Below the pieces are notes generated by a model. The model was not told where the DNA came from and ran no database searches. It saw only the letters and a program-made list of their open reading frames with translations. From Succinivibrionaceae bacterium (GTDB lineage: Bacteria > Pseudomonadota > Gammaproteobacteria > Enterobacterales > Succinivibrionaceae): a DNA stretch of 34,354 bases. This document shows, one piece after another, positions 1 through 8,488 of this stretch. Where the stretch lies: assembly GCA_024688225.1 (NCBI GenBank), contig JAILEI010000131.1:1-34354 (forward strand), in the 5' to 3' direction. A program made the translations under genes and the position numbers. The stretch's first letter is position 1, and each line of letters opens with the position of its first letter.

Positions 1-884
1 GCGGCCTCGGCGCGAAGGCGCGCGGCGAGGGCGCGCACCGCCGCCTCGGAGAAGGCGGGCGGCTGCCCCCCGGGCAGGCCCTCCTGCCTGGAGAGCAGGG
101 CCATGAACTGCTCGCGGTAGTCTGCCCCGCCTGACATGGAGAGGGGCAGCAGCAGCCACAGCGGGGCGATGAGGATCGCGTCGGCGAGCGGCGCGAGATC
201 GTGGGCATTGGCCACCACGTTGCCCATGCCGCCAAAGAGGCGCGCCGCCTCCTCCTCGCCCGTAAGCAGGAAGCGGGGGGTGAGGCGGGTGACCGTGCCC
301 TCGCCCTCGATGGGCAGGGCGTGCAGCGCCACCCCGGAGGGGGTCTCGATGGTGATGAAGGGCTGCTCGTCGATGAGGTGGTGGCGCTGCCATTCCCCAA
401 ACAGGCCCTCGGTGGCGAGGAGGGCGCGGCTGCGGCCGGCCGCCCAGATTTCCACGCCCCGCCCGCGCTGCAGCAAGGTGCCCAGGCGGAGATCCTCCCC
501 GATGGGGGTGCCGGGCGCAAGGCCGAGGAAGTCATCCTCGGCGGGGGGCAGCCAGGCGGGGACCAGCGCCTCGCGCTCGCGCGGCGGGAGATCCTGGCGC
601 GCCATGGCGGCGGCGGGGTCGGCGACCCCCAGCAGGGCGGCGAGGGTGGCGGGATCGTCCATGAGGTAGGCCTCATGGGGCTGACCGCCCACCTCCATGC
701 GCAGATGGGCGGCCCCGCGCAGATCCTCCTCGTAGCATTCCCTCAGGCCGAGGGCGCCGCCAGGGGCGCGGGGCAGGGCGGAGGGGAAGGTGAGCGCGCC
801 CCGCCCGTCCTCGGTGGAGTGGAGGGTGGCGGAGGGCAGCAGCGCCACCTGGCGGCGCAACTTGGGGAGCGGTGCATTGTCCAT
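1..884 (-). CDS. Hypothetical protein, 5' part, cut by window edge
   Basis: An open frame on the minus strand runs without a stop from an ATG at 884 to the window edge, giving 294 codons. A weak ribosome-binding site (TAGGA) lies about 8 bases upstream. The protein starts MDNAPLPKLRRQVALLPSAT and has no signal peptide. It is rich in Ala, Leu, Pro and Glu, and has one hydrophobic stretch around residues 230-245 (LADAILIAPLWLLLPLS) that could be a buried helix rather than a membrane segment. The codon use matches its neighbours (strong G/C at third positions), so I take it as the real gene and the two plus-strand frames opposite as shadows. A TATACT hexamer at 920-925 on the minus strand could be its -10. 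I do not recognise the family and cannot assign a function. Confidence 0.6.
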   Translation of the reverse strand, partial: MDNAPLPKLRRQVALLPSATLHSTEDGRGALTFPSALPRAPGGALGLRECYEEDLRGAAHLRMEVGGQPHEAYLMDDPATLAALLGVADPAAAMARQDLPPREREALVPAWLPPAEDDFLGLAPGTPIGEDLRLGTLLQRGRGVEIWAAGRSRALLATEGLFGEWQRHHLIDEQPFITIETPSGVALHALPIEGEGTVTRLTPRFLLTGEEEAARLFGGMGNVVANAHDLAPLADAILIAPLWLLLPLSMSGGADYREQFMALLSRQEGLPGGQPPAFSEAAVRALAARLRAEA

Positions 885-948
885 GGGGCGGATCCTAGGC
901 TTTGGGGGTGGGGTAAAAAAGTATAGCATCAAGCCCCCCCGGCCATTT

Positions 949-1009
949 TGTGACCCGGGGCATAAATCGGGGGGCTGGCGCGGCCCCGCGGCCATGGGCT
1001 TGCTATCAT
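949..1009 (+). promoter_or_regulatory. Promoter of the GH28 gene: TGTGA box plus extended -10
   Basis: A TGTGA half-site at 949-953 starts exactly 55 bases before a -10 hexamer TATCAT (1004-1009), which is preceded by TG at 1001-1002 (extended -10). No -35-like hexamer sits 17 bases upstream. The centre of a CRP-sized site would be about -60 from the expected start near 1016. The second half of the box (GCATA) matches CRP poorly. Four other promoters in the window share this layout. Transcript start and activator identity are inferred. Confidence 0.5.
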
Positions 1010-1050
1010 GCCCCGTGGCTTTTTTTTCGCTTTTTTAGGAGAGACCTGAC

Positions 1051-3141
1051 GTGAAGAAACTGATGCCCGCGCTGCTTGCCTGCTGTGTTGCCGCCTATGC
1101 CGGCTCCGCCCTGGCTGGCGATGACTACTGGAATGCCGACCTCTACAGCTCGATTGAGAAGAAGGTCAAGGCGAGCGAGCCCTCCTTCCCCAATGCCACC
1201 TTCAAGGTGCTGGACAAGAAGTATGCCGGCCTGGTCTCTGACATGTACGAGGAGTACTTCGTCAGCGACGGCAAGGATGGCCACAAGAAGATGACCCAGA
1301 AGGTCCAGGACTACACCCTCGCCATCCAGACCGCGATTGACGACGCCAACAAGGCCGGCGGCGGCACCGTGGTGGTCCCGGCGCAGCAGGGCGCCACCCG
1401 CGACCAGCCGACCGTCTACTACACCGGCTCCCTTGAGATTAAGAGCAACGTCAACCTCCACCTCGAGGAAGGCGTGGAGCTGCGCTTTGTCCGCAACATC
1501 TCCAACAAGTACTACCCGATGGTGCTGACCTCCTTCGAGGGCCTCGACACCTACAACTACGCCTCCCCGATCCGCGCCTTCCACGCCAAGAACATCGCGC
1601 TGACCGGCAAGGGCACCCTCAACCCCCAGGCCGACGCCTACAACTGGCAGGGCTGGAAGAAGGGCACCTTCGGCTTTGAGAAGCAGTCCGACGTGGTCGA
1701 CGTGCTGGTCAAGCAGTGGAGCGACCAGGCGGTCCCGGTGGAGCGCCGCCTGCTCACCGACGGCGTGACCCCGGTCCCCGAGAGGATCCCCACCATGAAG
1801 GTGGACTTTGACAACATCGAGCAGGTCACCTACGTGGACGCCCCCAAGGACGTCAAGCCGCTGCGCTCGCTGCTGCGCCCCTGCACCGTGGAGACCTACG
1901 CCTGCGAGAACGTGCTCATCGAGGGGGTGAGGATCATCAACTCCCCGATGTGGGAGGTCCACCCGCTGCGCAGCCGCAACATCTGGGTGCGCAACCTGGA
2001 GATCGACTCCCACGGCCACAACAACGACGGCGTGAACCCCGAGTCCTGCCAGTACGTGCTGATTGAGAACAGCTCCTTCAGCACCGGCGACGACTGCATC
2101 GCCATCAAGTCCGGCAAGAACCGTGACGGCTACAACCGCGGCAAGGTGGGCGGCGAGCCCTGCGGCAACATCATCATCCGCAACAACGTCTTCGCCGACG
2201 GCCACGGCGGCGTGACCATGGGCTCGGAGTGCACCGGCGGCATCAGCAACGTCTTCGCCCACGACAACCACTTCGACAGCCTGGAGCTCCAGCAGGTGCT
2301 CCGCTTCAAGACCAACTCCTACCGCGGCGGCCTCATCGAGAACATCTACTTCAAGGACAACACGGTGGCGACCTGCTCCAACGCCCTGATGTACGGCGAG
2401 ACCCAGTACACCCTGGGCTCGGCGCAGGACAAGGAGGGCGACCTCGGGCCCTACACCCCGCAGCTGCGCGACGTGTACATGTCCAACATCACCGCCGGCA
2501 AGCCCGACTCCCCGGTGAAGGCCAAGAACGCCATCCTCTGGAAGGCCTATGAGCGCGCCCCGATGACCGACATCAACGTCAGGGACGTCACCGTCTATGG
2601 CGTGAAGAACGCGATCACCCTGCAGAACGTCAAGGACTTCACCCTCGAGAACGTGAGGATCAGCCTCGAGGACACCCCGGCCGACCTCGTGACCTACAAC
2701 ACCGTGGAGATTGACCTCGACGACGTCAAGCTCACCGCGGCGGGCAAGGACTACGAGCTCGAGGAGGACGAGACCCTCACCATGCCCGACGGCTTTGACA
2801 AGCAAAAGGACGTGGTGATCTCCGGCACCCTCGAGACCGAGGACAGCGCCTTCGCCGAGGGCAAGGGCACGGTCAACGCCTTCCTCGACCGCGGCATCCT
2901 CGAGCCCGGCAGCAAGGCCCCGGTGATCAAGCCCTACCCCGCCGAGGTCAAGTCCCTGGGCAATGGCAAGTACAGCTTCACGGTCAGCGTGCCGCTCACC
3001 GACAAGCCTGACTACCAGTACGCCTACCGCCCGGACACCGAGGCGGAGAACATGAAGCCGGGGAACCACATCCTCTCGCTGGTGGCGACCGGCCTCACCC
3101 ATGACCAGAACACCTGGAACTACCGCGTGATCTGCAAGTAG
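1051..3141 (+). CDS. Secreted polygalacturonase, glycoside hydrolase family 28
   Basis: Hydrolyses alpha-1,4-galacturonan (pectin) outside the cytoplasm. The 696-residue protein opens with a clear signal peptide (MKKLMPALLACCVAAYAGSALA, cleavage expected after Ala22). The GH28 signature is complete: the N-x-D-G motif at 324-327 (Asp326), GDD at 346-348 (Asp347, Asp348 with Asp326 as catalytic acids), GHG around His385, and RFK at 418-420 in place of the usual R-I-K. It has a long N-terminal extension before the beta-helix and about 130 extra C-terminal residues of unknown role, so it is longer than simple endo-enzymes. An exo-acting enzyme similar to PehX is plausible but not proven. The start is GTG, chosen because AGGAGAG sits 7 bases upstream and the signal peptide begins there. 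It is followed by its own terminator, so it is monocistronic. Confidence 0.9.
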   Translation: MKKLMPALLACCVAAYAGSALAGDDYWNADLYSSIEKKVKASEPSFPNATFKVLDKKYAGLVSDMYEEYFVSDGKDGHKKMTQKVQDYTLAIQTAIDDANKAGGGTVVVPAQQGATRDQPTVYYTGSLEIKSNVNLHLEEGVELRFVRNISNKYYPMVLTSFEGLDTYNYASPIRAFHAKNIALTGKGTLNPQADAYNWQGWKKGTFGFEKQSDVVDVLVKQWSDQAVPVERRLLTDGVTPVPERIPTMKVDFDNIEQVTYVDAPKDVKPLRSLLRPCTVETYACENVLIEGVRIINSPMWEVHPLRSRNIWVRNLEIDSHGHNNDGVNPESCQYVLIENSSFSTGDDCIAIKSGKNRDGYNRGKVGGEPCGNIIIRNNVFADGHGGVTMGSECTGGISNVFAHDNHFDSLELQQVLRFKTNSYRGGLIENIYFKDNTVATCSNALMYGETQYTLGSAQDKEGDLGPYTPQLRDVYMSNITAGKPDSPVKAKNAILWKAYERAPMTDINVRDVTVYGVKNAITLQNVKDFTLENVRISLEDTPADLVTYNTVEIDLDDVKLTAAGKDYELEEDETLTMPDGFDKQKDVVISGTLETEDSAFAEGKGTVNAFLDRGILEPGSKAPVIKPYPAEVKSLGNGKYSFTVSVPLTDKPDYQYAYRPDTEAENMKPGNHILSLVATGLTHDQNTWNYRVICK

Positions 3142-3169
3142 CGCCTCCCCCCAGGGCGGGGGGACGGCA

Positions 3170-3211
3170 CCGGGCCCGGGGCGCCGCAAGGCGCGCCGGG
3201 CCCGGTTTTTT
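3170..3211 (+). terminator. Rho-independent terminator of the GH28 gene
   Basis: CCGGGCCCGG at 3170-3179 pairs with CCGGGCCCGG at 3196-3205. The inner arms GCGCC/GGCGC close on a GCAA tetraloop (3186-3189), with one G-G mismatch in the stem. Six T follow (3206-3211). It lies 28 bases after the GH28 stop codon. Confidence 0.92.
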
Positions 3212-3230
3212 CCCGGTTGCCCAAACATGG

Positions 3231-3259
3231 TTGAAAAGGGCGCGGAAACCACCTAAACT
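3231..3259 (+). promoter_or_regulatory. Sigma-70 promoter of the orphan binding protein
   Basis: TTGAAA (3231-3236) and TAAACT (3254-3259) are separated by exactly 17 bases, matching sigma-70 consensus in 5 and 4 of 6 positions. The expected start is near 3266, giving a short leader before the ATG at 3293. Unlike several other promoters here it has a proper -35 and no TGTGA box. Confidence 0.75.
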
Positions 3260-3292
3260 TACGCATTCCCTAACATTGCGAGGTTTCCCGCC

Positions 3293-4300
3293 ATGCTCCG
3301 CACCCTAGCGATTGCCGCCCTGTGCCTGCTGGCCGCCCTGCCCGCCGGGGCCGCCCAGATCAAGGTCTTCCTCCACGATCTCAAGGATGACTTCACCAGG
3401 GCCTGCGCCGAGGAGTTCGAGGCGCAGGCGCGGGCCAACCCACGGCGCCACGGGGTGCAGGTCATCGACGCGGGGCATGACGCGGAGCGGCAGCTGCGGC
3501 TGGCCCTCAAGGCCATGGATGAGCACCCGGAGGTGCCGATCATCATCCGCCCGGTGGACAGCACGGTCGCCGAGATGGTGGCGGATCGCTCGCTCTCCAG
3601 CAGCACCCCGGTGATCTTCTTTGGCCGCAGCCCCGGGCACGATGAGGTGGACCGCTCCGACGGGATCTGGTACGTCGACTCCGACGCCCACCTCGCCGGG
3701 ATCCTGCAGGCGCAGGAGCTCATGGAGGCGATGGCGGAGCGCCCGCTCGAGGATCTCGAGGCGCAGGGCCAGGAGGTGGGCCTGGTGCTGCTCGCCGGCC
3801 CCCATGATGTCGCCCACACCGAGATCCGCTCCAAGTCCTTCAAGCGGGCGCTCAACCTCAACCACGTCCCGTACCGCATGCTCGCCGAGGTCAGCTGCAA
3901 CTGGGACGAGCGCTGCGGGCACGATGAGGCCGAGCGCCTCATCAGGCGCTATGGCAAGGAGATTTACGCCTTTGTCTCCAACAACGACGCGATGGCCCTC
4001 GGGGCGCTTGCCGCCATGGAGGAGTACCGCGGCGCGCTGCCCACCGAGGTGCACGTGCTCGGGGTGGACGGCCTCGACCGGGCCGTGGAGGCGGTCGCCG
4101 CGGGGCGGATGCTGATGACGGTGGGGCAGAACAAGCAGCTGATGGTCAGGGTGGCCCTCGAGCTCGCCGACTCGCTGACCCCGAACGGGAAGATCGGCAA
4201 GACCGTGGCGGGCATCCCCCGCGACGAGAACACCCACGTCTTCTCGGTGCCGATGACGGTCATCGACCAAAGGCGCGCCCAGTCCCTGCTCGCTCGCTAG
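3293..4300 (+). CDS. Orphan periplasmic sugar-binding protein (RbsB/MglB type)
   Basis: A 335-residue member of the type 1 periplasmic binding protein fold used by ABC sugar transporters. A signal peptide covers residues 1-21 (cleaved before QIKVF). The body follows the RbsB/MglB pattern, including a segment NNDAMALGALAAMEE and then VLGVDGLDRAVEAV, equivalent to the MglB hinge and ligand region. GCGAGG lies 9 bases before the ATG. There are no ABC permease or ATPase genes beside it: it has its own promoter upstream, and 174 bases including a GC hairpin separate it from uxuA. It may supply ligand to a transporter encoded elsewhere, or act as a receptor for chemotaxis or a sensor kinase. The ligand is unknown; a sugar or uronate is suggested by position only. 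Confidence 0.82.
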   Translation: MLRTLAIAALCLLAALPAGAAQIKVFLHDLKDDFTRACAEEFEAQARANPRRHGVQVIDAGHDAERQLRLALKAMDEHPEVPIIIRPVDSTVAEMVADRSLSSSTPVIFFGRSPGHDEVDRSDGIWYVDSDAHLAGILQAQELMEAMAERPLEDLEAQGQEVGLVLLAGPHDVAHTEIRSKSFKRALNLNHVPYRMLAEVSCNWDERCGHDEAERLIRRYGKEIYAFVSNNDAMALGALAAMEEYRGALPTEVHVLGVDGLDRAVEAVAAGRMLMTVGQNKQLMVRVALELADSLTPNGKIGKTVAGIPRDENTHVFSVPMTVIDQRRAQSLLAR

Positions 4301-4308
4301 CCCCCCCT

Positions 4309-4330
4309 GGCCCCGCCGCCCGGCGGGGCC
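4309..4330. terminator. GC hairpin after the binding protein, weak terminator
   Basis: A perfect 10-bp stem GGCCCCGCCG/CGGCGGGGCC closes on a CC loop, 8 bases after the stop codon. It is followed by CTAAAAAG rather than a T run, so on the plus strand it would be a poor intrinsic terminator. It may protect the 3' end or give partial read-through into uxuA. Confidence 0.4.
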
Positions 4331-4338
4331 CTAAAAAG

Positions 4339-4399
4339 TGTGATCAACTTCCCAAAAACTGCAAGACGAGCGCTTCTCCCCAAACTGATATACTAGAAT
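4339..4399 (+). promoter_or_regulatory. uxuA promoter with CRP-like site
   Basis: TGTGA at 4339-4343, spacer TCAACT, then TCCCA at 4350-4354 (4 of 5 to the CRP half TCACA). Two possible -10 hexamers overlap: TATACT (4389-4394) and TAGAAT (4394-4399). The second starts 55 bases after the TGTGA box, the spacing seen at other promoters in this window. No good -35 is visible. The stretch CTGATATACTAG (4385-4396) is a near-palindrome over the -10 and resembles the TATAC core of E. coli UxuR/ExuR operators, so the GntR regulator encoded in the operon could bind there. Both assignments are inference. Confidence 0.55.
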
Positions 4400-4474
4400 A
4401 CATGTAACGTCAGATCGGGCAGAAAACCCCAGATTTACGGCATCTTTCCCCACCTATACAGGAGTATTTAAGCC

Positions 4475-5590
4475 ATGATGCACATGTCTTTGCGTTGGTA
4501 CGGCCCCAATGGCCAGGACAGCGTTTCCCTCGAGCAGATCCGCCAGATCCCCGGGGTGGAGGGCGTGATCACCGCCCTGCATGAGATCCCCGCTGGCGAG
4601 CCCTGGCCGGTGGAGAAGGTCCGCGAGCGCCAGGCCCTGATCGAGTCCAAGGGCCTGAAAATGCTGGGCGTGGAGAGCATCAACGTCCACGAGGACATCA
4701 AGTACGGCGCCAACACCCGCGACAAGTACATCGAGAACTACATCAAGTCGCTCGAGGCCATCGGCCAGTGCGGCATCCGCCTCGTCTGCTACAACTTCAT
4801 GCCGGTCTTTGACTGGACCCGCACCGACCTCGCCATGCCGCTGCCGGACGGCTCGCACGCCATGTCCTTTGACGGCAGCATCATGAAGGGCCTCACCCCC
4901 GAGCAGATGTTCGACTTCATCGCCAACAACTCCAACGGCTTTGAGATGCCCGGCTGGGAGCTCAACCGCCGCGATGAGATCACCTCCGAGATCCACAAGT
5001 TCCAGGAGCTCACCGGCGACGACCTGCGCGCCCACTACAAGTACTTCATCGACGCGATCATGCCGACCCTCGAGAAGTACCAGATCCACATGGCGGTGCA
5101 CGCCGACGATCCCTCCTACGACCTCTTCGGGCTGCCGCGCATCACCAAGTGCGAGTCCGACCTCGAGAAGATCGCCGACATGAACCCCAACCCGCTGCAC
5201 GGCTTCACCCTCTGCACCGGCTCCCTCGGCTCCAACCCGGCGAACGACCTGCCCAAGATCATCCGCAACCCCAAGGTCGCGCCGCGCATCCACTTCGCCC
5301 ACGTGCGCAACGTCAAGCACACCGGCCCGATGCAGTTCCACGAGAGCGCCCACGTCTCGCACACCGGCTCCCTCGACCTCTACGAGATCATGAAGGCGCT
5401 CATCGAGGTGGGCTTCAACGGGGTGATCCGCCCGGATCACGGCCGCGAGATCTGGGACGAGGTGGCCCGCCCGGGCTACGGCCTCTTCGACCGCGCCCTC
5501 GGCGCCACCTACCTCATCGGCCTTGAGGAGGCGATCCGCAAGGATCGCGGCGAGGCCTACCCCAACGCCAAGGACAGCATCAACGGCTAG
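4475..5590 (+). CDS. uxuA: Mannonate dehydratase UxuA
   Basis: Dehydrates D-mannonate to 2-keto-3-deoxygluconate in the cytoplasm (glucuronate branch of hexuronate catabolism). At 371 residues it belongs to the shorter UxuA type, with the family start MSLRWYGP and the segment CYNFMPVFDWTR. Metal-site residues expected for the family are present: Cys247 in LCTGS, His276 in HFAHVRN, Asp321 and His322 in RPDHGR. AGGAG lies 10 bases before the first of three nearby ATGs (4475, 4478, 4484); the first is chosen for spacing. It is the first gene of uxuA-uxuB-gntK-gntR. The 2-keto-3-deoxygluconate kinase and aldolase needed to finish the pathway are not in this window. Confidence 0.95.
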   Translation: MMHMSLRWYGPNGQDSVSLEQIRQIPGVEGVITALHEIPAGEPWPVEKVRERQALIESKGLKMLGVESINVHEDIKYGANTRDKYIENYIKSLEAIGQCGIRLVCYNFMPVFDWTRTDLAMPLPDGSHAMSFDGSIMKGLTPEQMFDFIANNSNGFEMPGWELNRRDEITSEIHKFQELTGDDLRAHYKYFIDAIMPTLEKYQIHMAVHADDPSYDLFGLPRITKCESDLEKIADMNPNPLHGFTLCTGSLGSNPANDLPKIIRNPKVAPRIHFAHVRNVKHTGPMQFHESAHVSHTGSLDLYEIMKALIEVGFNGVIRPDHGREIWDEVARPGYGLFDRALGATYLIGLEEAIRKDRGEAYPNAKDSING

Positions 5591-5596
5591 CGACAG

Positions 5597-5621
5597 GGCG
5601 GGGCGGCGCGGCCGCCCCGCC
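5597..5621 (+). promoter_or_regulatory. Intercistronic hairpin between uxuA and uxuB
   Basis: GGCGGGGCGGC (5597-5607) and GCCGCCCCGCC (5611-5621) form a perfect 11-bp all-GC stem with a GCG loop in the 45-base gap. No T run follows; the uxuB ribosome-binding site GGAGAG (5622-5627) begins directly after the stem. It could block 3'-to-5' decay of uxuA mRNA, limit uxuB translation, or cause partial termination. Confidence 0.6.
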
Positions 5622-5635
5622 GGAGAGACAGGAAA

Positions 5636-7252
5636 ATGCAAGTCAACATCAAGTCAATCACCGAGAACGCCGCGGAGTTCGGGCGCCTCGGCATCCGCCT
5701 TCCCCAGTACGACGTGGCCAAGGTCCAGGCCCATACCGCCGCGCACCCCGTGTGGGCGCACTGCGGCGCGGGCAACATCTTCCGCGGCTTCGTGGGCTCG
5801 CTGCAGCAGCGCCTCATCGAGATGGGCGAGCAGCAGTCGGGCATCATCCCGGTGGGCAACTGGGATCCGGAGGTCAGCACCCTGGTGGGCAAGCCCCACG
5901 ACTTCCTGACCGTGAACGTCACCCTGCTGCCCAACAAGGACGTGGAGCTCGAGATCCTCGGCTCGGTGGTCCCGGGCTGCTTCATCGATGGCTCGCGCCC
6001 CGAGGACGAGGAGCGCCTCAAGGCGGTGTTCCGCGACCCCGGGCTGCAGGTCTACTCCTTCACCATCACCGAGAAGGGCTACGCGCTCACCGACGCCCAG
6101 GGCGAGCTGACCGCGGGCGCGAAGGCTGACTTTGAGGCCGGCCCCGCGGGCGCGCGCGGCGCGATGGCGCAGACCGCCGCGCTGCTCTACGAGCGCTACA
6201 AGGCGGGCGCCATGCCGATGGCGGTGCTCTCCATGGACAACTGCTCGCACAATGGCGACAAGGTCAAGCAGGCGGTGCTCGAGGTGGCGAGGCAGTGGAT
6301 CTCCCGCGGCCTGGTGGAGCAGGGCTTCCTTGACTACCTCATGGACGGCAAGCGGATTTCCTTCCCGTGGTCGATGATCGACAAGATCACCCCGCGCCCG
6401 GATCAGGAGATCGCCGACCGCCTCAAGGCCATGGGCCTCGAGGGCATGGATCCGATCAAGACCGCCAAGGGCTCCTTCAGCGCCCCCTTCGTCAACGCCG
6501 AGAAGCCGCAGTACCTGGTGATCGAGGATGACTTCCCCAACGGCCGCCCGCCGCTGGAGAAGGTCGGGGTGCTCTTCGCCGACCGCGCGGGCGTGGACCT
6601 GTGCGAGCGCATGAAGGTCACCACCTGCCTCAACCCGCTGCACACCGCGCTCGCCGTCTACGGCTGCCTGCTGGGCTACACCCGCATCTACGCCGAGATG
6701 GACGATCAGGATCTGGTGCGCCTCATCAGCAAGCTCGGCTACGACGAGGGCCTCAGGGTGGTGGACGATCCGAAGATCCTCTCCCCGCGCGCCTTCATCG
6801 ACGAGGTCATCAAGGTGCGCCTGCCCAACCGCTGCCTGCCGGACGCGCCGCAGCGCATCGCCACCGACACCTCGCTCAAGGTGCCCATCCGCTTTGGCGA
6901 GACGGTCAAGAACTACGGCCGCAAGGGCCTCTCCACCGCCTCGCTGGTGGCGCTGCCCCTGACCCTCGCCGGCTGGCTGCGCTACGCGCTGGCCGTGGAT
7001 GACCAGGGCCAGGCCTTCGAGCCCTCCTCGGACCCGCAGCTGCCCTACCTCCGCGAGCAGCTCAAGGGCATCACCCTCGGGCACCCGGAGAGCGTGGGCG
7101 ACAGCCTCGACGGCCTGCTCTCCAACGCCGAGATCTTCGGCGTGGACCTGGTCGCCGCCGGCCTCGCGCCCAAGGTGAAGGATCTGCTCCGCGAGCTGCT
7201 GGCCGGCCCGGGCGCGGTCCGCGCCACGCTGCGCCGCCACCTTGGCGAGTAG
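5636..7252 (+). CDS. uxuB: Fructuronate reductase UxuB, mannitol dehydrogenase family
   Basis: A 538-residue long-chain polyol dehydrogenase predicted to reduce D-fructuronate to D-mannonate with NAD(P)H, supplying UxuA. The catalytic signature K-x5-N-x2-H is visible as Lys327, Asn333 and His336 in MKVTTCLNPLHTALAVYG. The N-terminal half holds the Rossmann region, starting near HCGAGNIFRGF, similar to GxGxxxR. It is about 50 residues longer than E. coli UxuB. GGAGAG lies 8 bases before the ATG. Adjacency to uxuA is the main reason for choosing fructuronate reductase; tagaturonate or mannitol as substrate cannot be excluded from sequence alone. Confidence 0.88.
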   Translation: MQVNIKSITENAAEFGRLGIRLPQYDVAKVQAHTAAHPVWAHCGAGNIFRGFVGSLQQRLIEMGEQQSGIIPVGNWDPEVSTLVGKPHDFLTVNVTLLPNKDVELEILGSVVPGCFIDGSRPEDEERLKAVFRDPGLQVYSFTITEKGYALTDAQGELTAGAKADFEAGPAGARGAMAQTAALLYERYKAGAMPMAVLSMDNCSHNGDKVKQAVLEVARQWISRGLVEQGFLDYLMDGKRISFPWSMIDKITPRPDQEIADRLKAMGLEGMDPIKTAKGSFSAPFVNAEKPQYLVIEDDFPNGRPPLEKVGVLFADRAGVDLCERMKVTTCLNPLHTALAVYGCLLGYTRIYAEMDDQDLVRLISKLGYDEGLRVVDDPKILSPRAFIDEVIKVRLPNRCLPDAPQRIATDTSLKVPIRFGETVKNYGRKGLSTASLVALPLTLAGWLRYALAVDDQGQAFEPSSDPQLPYLREQLKGITLGHPESVGDSLDGLLSNAEIFGVDLVAAGLAPKVKDLLRELLAGPGAVRATLRRHLGE

Positions 7253-7256
7253 CGCC

Positions 7257-7763
7257 ATGGCCGCGGGCGGCATCGTGGTGATGGGGGTGAGCGGCGTGGG
7301 CAAGTCCTCAGTGGGCGAGGCCCTCGCCGCCGCCCTCGGCGGCACCTTCATCGACGGCGATGACCTGCACCCCCGCGCCAACATCGACAAGATGGGGCGC
7401 GGGGAGCCGCTCACCGACGCCGATCGGGCCCCCTGGCTCGAGCGGGTGGGGGACGCGCTCTACGCGCTCTCGCGCCGCAACCGCCTGGGGGTGATTGCCT
7501 GCTCGGCGCTGCGCCGCAGCTACCGCGAGCGGATCCTCGCCGCCTGCCCCACGGCGCGCTTCATCTTCCTGGACGCGCCGGAGCAGGAGGTGCTGAGCCG
7601 CATCCGCGCCCGCAAGGGCCACTTCATGGGCGAGTCAATGCTGCGCTCGCAGTACGAGGCGCTCGAGGCGCCGACTGCCGAGGAGCGTTCGGTGCTGCGG
7701 GTTGACGCCACGCGGCCGCGCCCCGAGGTGGTCGCGCAGGCGCTCGCGCTTTTGGGGGGATGA
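7257..7763 (+). CDS. gntK: Gluconokinase
   Basis: Phosphorylates D-gluconate to 6-phosphogluconate with ATP. The 168-residue protein matches GntK (about 175 in E. coli): Walker A GVSGVGKS at 10-17, then FIDGDDLHP, the substrate segment, and ACSALRRSYRERI. It starts 4 bases after the uxuB stop; a TTG at 7242 overlapping uxuB is possible, but the ATG fits the family start better. Its stop overlaps the start of the gntR-type gene (ATGA). Its product would feed the gnd gene encoded convergently next door, or an Entner-Doudoroff route. The kinase expected in a glucuronate pathway is KdgK, which is a different fold, so this gene adds a gluconate branch rather than completing the uronate one. Confidence 0.9.
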   Translation: MAAGGIVVMGVSGVGKSSVGEALAAALGGTFIDGDDLHPRANIDKMGRGEPLTDADRAPWLERVGDALYALSRRNRLGVIACSALRRSYRERILAACPTARFIFLDAPEQEVLSRIRARKGHFMGESMLRSQYEALEAPTAEERSVLRVDATRPRPEVVAQALALLGG

Positions 7764-8488
7764 TGCCCGCGACCCCGCATGCCAGGATCCCGCCCCACGA
7801 GTTCTCGCCGGGGCGGCCCCTCAACCTGCAGGCCTACGACCTGCTGCGCTCCCTCATCGTCAACGCCACCCTCCCGCCCGGCATCGCCTTCACCGCCAAC
7901 GAGGTCTCCGCACAGCTGGGGATCTCGCGGCAGCCGGTGCGCGACGCGCTGATGCGCCTCTCGCGCGACGGCCTCGTGGAGGTGGTGCCCCAGAGCGGGT
8001 GCCAGGTGGCTCGGATCTCGGTGGGGAACATCGCCCCGGTGTGCTTCATCCGCAGCGCCATCGAGTGCGCCTGCGCCCGCGCGGCGGGGCGCCTTGGCGC
8101 GGCGGAGCGGGAGGGGATTGAGGGGCAGATGGGGAAGTGCCTTATGCTGCAGCGCGAGGCGGCGGCGCAGGGGGAGGCGGGTCACGCGGCGTTCTCGGCG
8201 CAGGATGACCGCTTCCACGAGCTGCTGTGCTCGCTCTCCGGGCACACCCGGCCCTGGGAGGAGATCCAGGATCTCAAGGCCAACGTCGACCGCATCCGCT
8301 ACCTCGCCATGGGGCGCTACCCGACCCTCGGGGCGCTTGCCGACGAGCACGCGGCCATCCTCGCGGCGCTGCGCGAAGGTGAGGTGGAGCGCTGCTGCAC
8401 CCTCATCGAGGCGCACGATCGCGCCCTCGAGATCACCTACGTCGGCATCCGCGCCGACCACCCGGGCTGGTTCCTGGGCGGGGACTGA
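7760..8488 (+). CDS. GntR-family regulator, FadR subfamily (FCD domain)
   Basis: A 242-residue transcription factor. The winged helix-turn-helix spans about residues 25-88, with the recognition segment VSAQLGISRQPVRDALMRL. An FCD ligand domain follows (about 95-225), with the Asp and His residues that bind metal in many members (DDRFHELL, EHAAIL). It is translationally coupled to gntK by a 4-base overlap. Close E. coli relatives by role would be UxuR and ExuR, which respond to hexuronates, so a uronate or aldonate-sensing local repressor is the likely job. Which operator it binds is not shown; the near-palindrome at the uxuA -10 is one candidate. Confidence 0.88.
   Translation: MMPATPHARIPPHEFSPGRPLNLQAYDLLRSLIVNATLPPGIAFTANEVSAQLGISRQPVRDALMRLSRDGLVEVVPQSGCQVARISVGNIAPVCFIRSAIECACARAAGRLGAAEREGIEGQMGKCLMLQREAAAQGEAGHAAFSAQDDRFHELLCSLSGHTRPWEEIQDLKANVDRIRYLAMGRYPTLGALADEHAAILAALREGEVERCCTLIEAHDRALEITYVGIRADHPGWFLGGD

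Noticed and set aside
1006-3252. A 748-codon open frame antisense to the GH28 gene
   Set aside because: It is a shadow caused by GC-rich codon positions: it is highly repetitive in Val, Gly, His and Leu, has no family likeness, and lies opposite a gene with complete catalytic motifs.
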